Positions 11,268 to 20,783 of a DNA stretch of 64,000 nucleotides are shown piece after piece. The number at the start of each line of letters is the position of its first letter. The first letter of the stretch is position 1. The stretch comes from Glebionis coronaria (lineage: Eukaryota; Streptophyta; Magnoliopsida; Asterales; Asteraceae). The notes beneath the pieces are model-generated. The model was not told where the DNA came from. It ran no database searches and saw nothing but the letters and a program-made list of their open reading frames with translations. The stretch lies in NCBI GenBank assembly GCA_025667525.1, contig CM046879.1:358050752-358114751 (forward strand), written 5' to 3'. Both the position numbers and the translations under genes were made by a program.

Positions 11268-13936
11268 CTAATTATCATTGGGGAAGGTGACTTGGTCGAG
11301 GTAGTTCAAAGAAGGAACTTCCCCACCAAAGTAGTGCTTCAACCTATGACCATTCGCCTTGAAGTTAGGACCATCATTTTGAGCTAGCTCGATGGTCCCA
11401 TAAGGAAAAACTTGGGTAATGGTGAATGGACCCGACCAAAGGGATTTCAAATTGTCGGAAAAGATTTTCAATCTCGAGTTAAAAAGCAAAACTTGATCCC
11501 CAATCTTAAAAACCCGGTTTTTAATTTTAGAATCATGAAACATTTTTGTTTTCTCTTTGTAAATCAATAAAGTTTCATAATAAATGTCTCTTAATTCATC
11601 CAATTCATTCAATTGCATTTTCCGGTGTTTTCCCGCGGTCTCAATGTCATCATTACAATGCTTTAGGGACGAATAAGCTTTGTGTTCGAGTTCAATTGGC
11701 AAGTGACAATTCTTCCGATACACAATCTTGTAAGGAGTGCACCCAATGGGCGTCTTATGAGCGGTACAAAAGACCCATGAAGCATCGTCTAACTTATCCG
11801 ACCAAGATTGTCGATTCTCCCATATCGATCTCTCCAAGATCCTCTTCAACGCTCGGTTTGAAACCTCGACTTGCCCACTCGTTTGCGGGTGATAAGTTGT
11901 AGAAAGCCGATGTGTAACCCCATATTTCTTTAGAACCCTTTCGAATTGGTCATTACAAAAATGGGTTCCACGGTCGCTTATGATAGCACGAGGGGTTCCA
12001 AACCGAGAAAACAATTGCTTCAAAAACTTGACTACCACACGAGCATCGTTCGTGGGCAAAGCCTTAGCTTCCGCCCACTTTGATAGGTAGTCAACGGCGA
12101 CAAGGATGTACTTATTACCACGAGATGATGGGAACGGCCCCATAAAATCAATTCCCCAAACATCCAAGATCTCACACACTTGGATGATATTTTGTAGCAT
12201 TTCATCGTTCTGTGAGGTTTTACCTTGTCATTGGCATGAGTCACACGACTTCACAAGTGCGTGTGCATCTCAGTAAATAGTAGGCCAAAAGAAACCGGCA
12301 TCAAAGACCTTCTTTGCCGTGAGATTAGCACCATGGTGACCACCAGTTGGTCCATCGTGACAAGCTCTAAGGATATTAGAAGCTTCGGTGCCAAATACAC
12401 AACCTCGAATTATTTGATCCACACAAGTCCGAAAGAGGTAACGGTCGTTCCAAAATTAGAAGTTGACGTCACGAAAGAATTTTCGTTTTTGTTGAGTCGT
12501 CATACCCTTAATGATGAAGTTGCCCGCATGGTAATTTGCGATGTCCATAAACCATGGGGTGGACGAGTCTTTCTTAGAATTCACTACACCATGTATCTCG
12601 AGAGGAAATGTTTCAGTGAGTTCCTTGTTCTCGTACACACTTTGGTGAGGATCTTCCAAGCGAGAAAGATGATTGGCCGCTAGATTCTCGGCTCCTTCTT
12701 TGTCAAGGATCGTGACATCAAATTCTTGTAGGAGGAGAATCCAACGAAGCAATCTCGGCTTTGCATCTTGCTTAGCCAAGAGGTACTTGATTATCGAATG
12801 ATCCGTATACACTATGCATTTAGTCAAGACGAGATAAGGTCGGAATTTCTCAAATACATACACCACAGCAAGGATTCCTTTTCTATTGTGGTATACTTAA
12901 GTTGAGCCTCGGTCATCTTCTTGCTAGCATAGTAGATAGGCAAGAAGTTCTTTTCATGATGTTGCCCCAAAACGGCCCCAATAGCGTAACCACATGCATC
13001 ACACATGAGTTCAAAGGGGAGGTGCCAATTGGGAGCAACAAGAATGGGAGCTTCGGTAAGTTTCCTCTTACGGATTTCAAAGGCTCGTACACAATCCTCG
13101 TTAAAGACAAAAGGAGCATCTTTTTCGAGGAGATGTGTAATAGGTCGAGATATCTTTGAAAAATCCTTGACGAATCGACGATAAAAGCCCGCGTGGTCTA
13201 GGAAACTCCTAACTCCTTTAACGGTTTTGAGATGAGGTAATTTGGCGATGACGTCAATTTTAGATTTGTCTACCTCAATCCCCGCTTTCGAGACCTTGTG
13301 CCCTAAGACGATTCCTTCCTTAACCATAAAATGACATTTTTCCCAATTGAGCACAAGGTTGGTTTCCTCACAACGTTTCAACATATGCTTCGAATTCCCT
13401 AAACACGAAGTGAACGAACTACCAAACACGGAAAAATCATCCATAAAGACTTCCATCGTCATCTCGATCATGTTAGGAAAAATAGCCATCATGCACCGTT
13501 GAAAACTTCCTGGTGCATTGCAATGTCCGAACGACATTCTACGATAGGCAGACGTTTCATATGGACACGTAAACGTATTTTTTTCTTGATCACGAGGATC
13601 GATGAGGATTTGGAAGTAACCGGAAAAACCATCTAAAAAGCAATAGAAATCGTTTCCCGCAAGAAGCTCCAACATTTGATCCATGAAGGGCAAGGGAAAA
13701 TGTTCTTTACGAGTGGCATCTTTCAACTTACGATAGTCAATACACACCCTCCAACCGGTCACGAGTCGAGTTGGAATTAACTCGTTGTCATCGTTTGGCA
13801 CAACGGTCATTCCTACCTTTTTAGGGACACAATGAATGGGACTCACCCAAGGGCTATCAGAAATAGGGTAAATCATTCTCGGGTCAAGGAGTTTAAGGAC
13901 CTCCTTTTTGATGACGTCGTGAATTTCGAGGATTCA
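11268..13936 (-). pseudogene. pol: Element A pol: RT, RNase H and integrase, broken
   Basis: From high to low coordinates: RT with MIYPISDSP (13876), GWRVCIDYRKLKDATRKEHF, FLDGFSGYFQ and an intact FMDD catalytic box (about 13435); RNase H with CDACGYAIG, TIEKE and YTDHS; integrase with the zinc finger (GGHH and CDSC), catalytic D of [10 protein letters not shown] of ISDRGTHF and E of [13 protein letters not shown], then the C-terminal [16 protein letters not shown]. Breaks: RT is joined to the upstream part out of frame near 13925; a 1-nt loss near 12870 moves the RNase H frame (B keeps the base); stops TAA and two TGA codons lie between 12200 and 12456. B has CGA at one of the TGA sites. It ends with stop at 11268. 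Not functional as it stands. Confidence 0.9.
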
Positions 13937-13941
13937 CCCTC
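13937..13941. repeat. Target-site duplication of element B, left copy (CCCTC)
   Basis: CCCTC directly precedes the LTR start TGATGAGAC at 13942 and is matched by CCCTC at 24724-24728 right after the LTR end. Five bases is the usual size for Ty3/gypsy integrases. Confidence 0.9.
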
Positions 13942-13943
13942 TG

Positions 13944-14129
13944 ATGAGACTGCTTTTATACATAGTCTCATCGTCTAAAACGGGCTTAAAATGCATAAAA
14001 TATCACAAAATGTGCCAAATATATGCTTGTGTTTGTTCAATGTGTATTTTAGGTACGGATATTGAGAAAATGGCAGAAGATCACAAGAAACAAGCAAAAA
14101 CGAACACAGGAAATGAAGCCGCACAATGA
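13944..14129 (+). CDS. Short conserved ORF at the LTR start (61 aa, doubtful)
   Basis: ATG is bases 3-5 of the LTR. The peptide has a Cys pattern ACVCSMCILGTDIE in its middle and ends KTNTGNEAAQ. Equivalent frames, nearly the same length, start in the same place in five other LTRs: 20786-20971, 38414-38599, 44118-44303, minus 7115-6912 and minus 32529-32332. The frame is broken in F. It lies in U3, so it would be expressed only from 3' LTR read-through or an upstream promoter. It may be nothing more than a conserved U3 block. Confidence 0.25.
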   Translation: MRLLLYIVSSSKTGLKCIKYHKMCQIYACVCSMCILGTDIEKMAEDHKKQAKTNTGNEAAQ

Positions 14130-15124
14130 ACCGGGCCCTAGAGTTGATTTTCCAAGAAAAGTCTACAAAAAGAAGGGTCCTCCATTATTGAAGAATTAAC
14201 ACTTTAAACCCTTGTATATTCATAACTACAAGTTTGGTCCTTAAAGTTTGTCAAAATTACAAAAAGGACCCTCAACTTTGAAGAATTAGCAAGAATGGTC
14301 CCTCATATTTGAAGACTTGACACTTTTAGTCCTCCAAAAATTCAACAATATAATTCAAGACCTTGAAGATTGAAGACATTAAAAGTTTGGTCCTTTAAAA
14401 ATCATGAAATGGCAAAACTAGTCCTTGAAATCCCTTTGCTAAAGTTTTTGTGGCAAAAATATGAAAAACAAAAGTTTATTAACAAAGGATTCTGAATTTG
14501 GTGCTATTTAAACTGAAATGAAAAGAGAAAGAAAGAAGAGGGGTGATAATTGCCAAGACAAAGAACTTACCTAGACCAATGATGAGGTGACACGTGCCCC
14601 ACTAACACATTTCAGCTAATCACCACTCACCATACCTCCACATCACCATCCCACTCAGTCGATTTTATAACTAATATTAATTAGTTACAAAAACAAGCGC
14701 TAAAAATCCCATTTAAACATTAAAACGGATCAAACCCATGTTCTTCATGTTCTTATCACAAATTGGGTATTCCTTAATTATTGAAAATTAATGGTTAATA
14801 CCTTCCAGATTTAAGATTAAGGGTACACTAAACATAACACAACCCCTAAATCCTTTGCCACATCATCACATGACTCACATGAAACCTCCACTACACACGT
14901 TTTTTGGGGAAAATGACAAAGCCATGCATAGAATCAACCATCCACAATGTGGCTTCATTTCTAAGCTCAATGGGATCCCTTTGATCAATCTCACCAGCTA
15001 GCAACTCAACAAAACGCCAAGATAACTTCACATGATCAAGCAATTTTCAAACTTCCAAGGTTATTACTGTATGTTCACCACTAGGGTTTCACTTTATTTT
15101 TCAGCTTTGTAGGACTTGTAACCC

Positions 15125-15133
15125 TCTATATAA
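15125..15133 (+). promoter_or_regulatory. TATA box, element B 5' LTR
   Basis: TCTATATAAAG about 1.18 kb into the LTR, with transcript-like pyrimidine-rich sequence downstream. The same motif is at 21967-21977 in the 3' LTR. Confidence 0.65.
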
Positions 15134-17064
15134 AGGGTTTAGATTACAACATTGTAGTTTGCTCTTGGTTTTTCTATTGGTTAAGAATCTGTAAATCCTT
15201 TGTTCAAAGTAATGAGAAATTGTTTGATATCTTTGACGAATTCCAAGTGCCATTCTCATTTACTTTTTTATTAGTTCTAGTTTGTGATTGTGAAGTTTCA
15301 AAACCTGTTTTTAAAGATTGTGCAAGAAATTGCAAGATTTTCCAAAAACCTGATTTTTTTTCTAAGTTCTTTGGTTCAAACCTTTGTAATTTTTTGGCTA
15401 AGATTGATCACATCACCCTGATAAGAAGATTATCAAGGTGAAGTGAGGTCTTGGTTTGGGGAGATTAAAAGAGTGGGTACAAAGCTTGAAAAGATCTTGT
15501 TTTGTTTTTTTATTTTTTCCTTATTAATCTGTTTGATTTCTAACCTTGTTCTTCTTAGCAGCTATTGGAAGCTTGTGCCTTGTTAAGCTAGGCACATAAG
15601 CTCTAAAATTCGTGAGTGTGGATGTACATTCATGAGGTTTGAGCCTTCTTTCCAAAAATCTGTTTGAAAAGTGGTTATAAGTGATTTTGTGATTCTGATA
15701 TTGTATGTGGTATTTTTATGGCTTAAATCTTGTTCTTACTACTGATTATGTTGTTTTGATGCTTGACTAAGCTTGGTGTAACCTGAAATCACATTTTACT
15801 TTGCAAAATTTTGATTTTCAAAAGTGAAAGGGGTGTTTGGGATTACTGCTTGTTATAAGTTTATGCTTTGTATGCTAGCTTGAGTAGGTACTTAGTGTTT
15901 GTTTGAGTTTGTATCTGGTATACAAGTGTTTGAGTTCTGACATTTGCAAGTTTTGGTCATTGAAACACCAAATATGATATTGTGCTTTATCTTGCTTGAT
16001 TTTGCCTAATTTGACTTGACATATTGGGAACACCTAGAGTGTATGCATGTTTAGGGTTGAAAAGTGGTAAAACGTAGTTTTTGTAACCTGTTTTAAAGAT
16101 TTGAGGGTTTGAAATTGGGCTTGTGGTCAAGTATATCAGCAAAGTCATTTTTGTGTTCTTCATTATTCATAAGTAACATTCATAGGGTTAAAACAAGATC
16201 TAATCTTTGATTCAGTGTATGAAACAAGTTCATATATACTTATTTGAGTTTATTATAGCTTGTGTATGCATCTGGTTCAATTTGGTTGGCTTATTCTTTC
16301 TTAATCTGCTTAATTCTTCGTAACTGCTTATTTTTCATATCTGGGCAATGTCTGATGCTGTTTTGAATTAACTGTACTAATTGGCTAAGTTTTTTGTGAT
16401 TTGTTACTTGTTATTGACTCCTTATAACCCACTGGTTATAAGGGTTCCTTGTTTGTTCTTTGATTCCAACAAAAGTCCATAAAAGATAAAAAGGCAATTA
16501 AGTCAAGCAGTGGAAACTTTTCCCACTGTTGGACACCCAAAACTAGCCACTCCTAGTGCAATTTTTCAAACAGCGTATCAATAAGCTATAATAGCTTATT
16601 TATACATGGAACAACTTTGTTTTTGTAATCAATCTTCCTTAATTGACCCATTTGACTATTCTAGAGCATTTGAGACTTTGACTTTTAGATTTGAATAGAA
16701 AACCAACTTAGTTGACTTTTTCATAAGTGCTTATTTGCTTTTTCCATCTTATTCATTGTGTTTTTTGGAAATCTTTTTGATTATTAAGCTTAGTTAAGTG
16801 ATTTGAAACATTTTGCAAAAAGAATCAGCACTTGAAACTGCCTAGAGCTCGAAAATGACTATATTGTCATTTTGTTTATATTCAGGCTTATTTCTTGGGC
16901 TTATTCAAAAATTCTTTTTACAAATGGCTTATTTAGGTCAAGAGAAGGACGTGTGTGAAATTATAGCTTATGGCATCAGCGTATAGCTTAATGGGCCAAA
17001 AAGCCCATTAAGAATAAGCTGCTTATGGCATCAGCTTATAGCTTAATGGCATCAGCTTATAGCT

Positions 17065-18973
17065 TTATCGTCGATTCATCAAGGATTTTTCAAAGATTTC
17101 TCGACCTATTACACAAAAACTTAATCGATCCTAAATTGTGTACGAGCCTTTGAAATCTTTAAGACAAAACTTACCGAAGCTCCCATTCTTGTTGCTCCCA
17201 ATTGGAACCTCCCCTTTGAGCTCATGTGTGATGCAAGTGATTACGCCATTGGGGCCGTTTTGGGGAAACGTCACGAAAAGCACTTCTTGCCTATTCACTA
17301 TACTAGCAAGACAATGACTGAGGCTCAACTTAAATACACTACAACGGAAAAGGAATTCCTTGTCGTGGTGTATGTATTTGAGAAATTCTGACCTTACCTC
17401 GTCTTGACCCAATGCATAGTGTATACGGATCACTCGGAAATCAAGTATCTCATGGCTCAACAAGATGCAAAGCCGATATTGCTTCGTTGGATGCTCCTCC
17501 TACAAGAATTTTATGTCATAATCCTTGACAAAAAAGGAGCCGAGAATCTTTCTCGCTTGGAAGATCCTCACCAAAGTGTGTACGAGAACAAGGAAATTAC
17601 CGAAACATTTCCTCTCGAGACACTTGGTGTAGTGAATTCTAAGCTTGACTCATCCACCCCATGGTTTGTGGACATCGCAAATTACCATGCGGGCAACTTC
17701 ATCATTAAGGGTATGACGACTCAACAAAAATGAAAATTCTTTCGTGACGTTAAGTTTTACTTTTGGAACGACCCTTACGTCTTTCGGACTTGTGCGGATC
17801 AAATTATTCGATGTTTTGTTTTTGGCACCGAAGCTTCTAATATACTTAGAGCTTGTCACGAGGGACCCACGGGTGGTCACCATGGTGCTAGTCTCACGGC
17901 GAAGAAGGTTTTTGATGCCGGTTTCTTTTGGCCAACTATTTACCGAGATTCACATGCACTTGTTAAGTCGTGTGACTCATGCCAACGTCAAGGCAAAGCC
18001 TCATAAAACGATGAAATGCCACAAAACATCATCCAAGTGTGTAAGATCTTTGACGTTTGGGGAATTGATTTTATGGGGCCGTTCCCATCATCTCGTGGTA
18101 ATAAATACATCGTTGTCGCCGTTGACTACCTATCCAAGTAGGTGGAAGCTAAGTCTTTGCCCACGAACGATGCTCGTGTGGTAGTCAAGTTTTTGAAACA
18201 ATTGTTTTCTCTGTTTGGAACCCCTCGTGCAATTATAAGCGATCGTGGAACCCATTTTTGTAATGACCAATTTGAAAGAGTTTTGAAGAAATATGGGGTT
18301 ACACATCGGCTTTCGACGAATTATCACCCACAAACGAGTGGGCAATTCGAGGTTTCAAACCGAGCGTTGAAGAGGATCTTGGAGAGATCCATAGGAGAGA
18401 ACCGACAATCGTGGTCGGATAATTTAGACGATGCTTTATGGGCCTTTCGTACCGATCATAAGATGCCCATTGGGTGCACTCCTTACAAGCTCGTGTATGG
18501 GAAAAATTGTCCCTTGCCAATTGAACTCGAACACAAAGCTTATTGGGCCCTAAAGCATTGTAATGATGACATTGAGACCGCGGGAAAACACCGGAAAATG
18601 CAATTAAATGAATTGGATGAATTAAGGGATATTGCTTATGAAAATTCATAGATTTATAAAGAGAAAACAAAAAAGTTTCATGATTCTAAAATTAAAAACC
18701 GGTTTTTTTAACATTGAAGATCAAGTGTTGCTTTTTAACCCACTTTTGAAAATCTTTTCCGGCAAGTTAAAATCTCGTTGGTCCGGTCCATTAACAATTA
18801 CCCAAGTTTTTCCATATGGGACCATCGAGATAGCTCAAAATGATGGCCCTAATTTCAAGGTGAATGGCCATAGGTTGAAGCACCTAGACCATCGAGCTAG
18901 TTTTTCCATATGGGAAGTTGCTTCTTTGAACTACCTCGACCAAGTCACCTTCCCCAATGATAATTTGTATTGA
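17065..18973 (+). pseudogene. pol: Element B pol remnant: RT end, RNase H, integrase
   Basis: It starts inside the RT connection (YRRFIKDFSKISRP at 17066) and goes through RNase H (CDASDYAIG, TTEKE, YTDHS) and integrase (GGHH and CDSC zinc finger, [30 protein letters not shown], and C-terminal [16 protein letters not shown]). In-frame stops include TGA near 17390, TGA at 17731, TAA near 18004, TAG near 18139 and TAG near 18650. Element A has the original CGA or TGG codon at three of these. There is also a small deletion near 17115 and a frameshift near 18710 (NRFF, then stop). Coding capacity is lost. Confidence 0.9.
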
Positions 18974-19338
18974 GGTGATCGAGTCGAGTTCATGACCCGG
19001 TAATAAAAAACGAGGTGCCTCGTGGGGGAGTCACATGCTTATCCATGTACATATTATCGCTTTTTAATGTAGTTTACGAGAGGGGATTTATGCCCTTCCA
19101 ACCTTTGTTCCGTGGTTGTTTGTGCATTATGGTTTTTAGATGATCAAGATCTTCACGAATGGAGCATACAGTGTTCGTTATATGGGAGCACTCGATCATT
19201 TGCTTTGAAAAATTTCTCGATATCCACATGATAAATCCTTATATGTTCTAACCTTAGGTTTTTAGCACACTTCATAAACGGTTATTCGTTTAATGGTTCC
19301 ACTCTTTCCATGCTAGATTAGGCATTCGACTTTGTCTC

Positions 19339-19405
19339 TAGTATGGGGGTATACTAACATTAGACTCGAAATATTGAGGACAATGTTTAACATTAGTATG
19401 GGGGT
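19339..19405 (+). promoter_or_regulatory. PPT-like pair around hairpin (element B)
   Basis: TAGTATGGGGGT (19339-19350), imperfect hairpin ATATTG-AGGA-CAATGT (about 19369-19388), then TAGTATGGGGGT (19394-19405). Compared with A and D, one base of the stem has changed. Confidence 0.6.
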
Positions 19406-20770
19406 GAATAGATACTTGCCTTGCCAAACCTTCACGCTTTCCAAAATTTATCTTTTTGTTTATCATTTTGTTGCAAAATAAGGTTAAAATCGCCAAATTT
19501 TAAATTTTTTCTCATTTTGTATAAGTGTTTGAAGACACGAATGTAGATTTTCCGATGGCGAGAATAAGAGTAATTTTTGACTCGATCATGCGTCTTGAGC
19601 ACTTAGGTTCGATTCCTTAAGTTTATATTAGGCTAAGTCTCTTAAATGAGGACGAGAAATGATAGAGTTAATTATAAGTTACTATGCTAAACATAGAGTA
19701 CTCGTATTCTTTCAAAAACTCATGTGTTCTCGTTATTTTCTTATTCTCCCTTCGCTTGTATATATATTTTGCTTAATAAGTATTGGCTTAGCGGTTTAGT
19801 CTTGATTGTTCGTTTCTAGTCTTTTCTAGTAGCTTCCATGTAAATAAATTGGGAAGACATTAAGGTATCGCCAGTGTCACGGTTTTGAAGTATTGGCAAC
19901 CCGAATAATCGAAAGCTTCACCTAATAATAAGATTTCAAGTGCTCACCTAAATCAAGCAAACAATTTGAAGCTCACAAGGCCAAAAAATCTATGCGAAAT
20001 TGAAAGTGAATTATGCATTAATGTTTGAAGCTTTAAAGATCCAAAATTCGCCTTAGCGTGAGGATATACGTCTTTGGCCATAAGAAAACCACCGATGAAG
20101 AGGATAATAAAAGGCAAGGCAAGACCGAAGTCATAATAAAAGCTTCATGGCGAAGTTGAATAAATGATGGAGGTAAACTTATGATAATAAGGACAATCCG
20201 TTAGGGGGCGTATAAAAGTCTTGGTAATAAGTCTCATGTTTAAAACAGTTATAAAACCGTGTTTATCGATCCTTCTTGTTGACTTAATTTTTTGACATCG
20301 TTGTCTATTAGGGGGGGTTATTAATTCGATGGTCTTGGTTACACCGTTATGACTCTATTTTTAGACCTAAATCTCAATCATCGCATAAGTGAAAAATGTA
20401 TCCTCGTGAACATTCAAGAAAAAAATAAAATATAAGAGATACCACTTAGGAAAATGGGAGTATAAGTACGTGATTAGGGCATATGAGTAGTATTAGCATT
20501 ACTAACTTACAATGAAAATGATCTCCTTACACACTTGGCATGGAATTGGGGTGAAAATCGAGGACGATGAAATTATTTCTGACAAAGCATTCACGTGTTC
20601 TTTTTCTATGAACCTAAACGTCCCATTTTGCGATGAATATCCTACATTATGTCTAAAACGCAAGTAGTAGTAGTATAGCAAGTTTATCATTCAATAAAAG
20701 TGCATAAAAATGATGTTTGGAGGTGCTATGATACTTTATTCTTGCATTGCGTGAGGACACGACAATTGTT

Positions 20771-20783
20771 TAGTATGCGGGAG
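20771..20783 (+). promoter_or_regulatory. Polypurine tract, element B
   Basis: TAGTATGCGGGAG directly before the 3' LTR start TGATGAG. The C inside the G-run is a mutation relative to D (TAGTATGGGGGAG). Confidence 0.8.

Larger units (their letters stand above)
9551..13941 (-). mobile_element. Element A (Athila-like), 3' portion
   Basis: This holds integrase, RNase H and RT of a minus-strand element, plus most of its 3' noncoding region. Its own 3' LTR is not seen: R1 begins where the noncoding region should run on to the PPT. The 5' portion of the same element is at 24724-32531. The copies of CCCTC at 13937-13941 and 24724-24728 show that B inserted here and split A near the start of RT. Confidence 0.9.
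13942..17064 (+). repeat. 5' LTR of element B, 3' end deleted
   Basis: Aligns with 20784 to about 23870 in the 3' LTR, but stops roughly 0.85 kb before the LTR end. The last 45 bp are extra copies of GGCATCAGCTTATAGCTT. It holds the short sense ORF 13944-14129, the TATA box at 15125-15133, hairpins at 16420-16443 and 16508-16528, and hairpin CTTAATGGGC/GCCCATTAAG at 16987-17012. Confidence 0.9.
18974..20783 (+). other. Element B 3' noncoding region
   Basis: About 1.8 kb between the integrase stop and the 3' LTR, without a supported frame. It is collinear with the same region of A and D. It holds the PPT-like cassette (19339-19405), a TATA-like box in TTAGGGGGCGTATAAAAG (20201-20218), and the true PPT at its end. 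Confidence 0.75.

Noticed and set aside
20502..20690. Small ORFs in the 3' noncoding regions as env-like genes
   Set aside because: They are short, not kept in frame between A, B, D and F, and lack a signal peptide or membrane segment typical of env.
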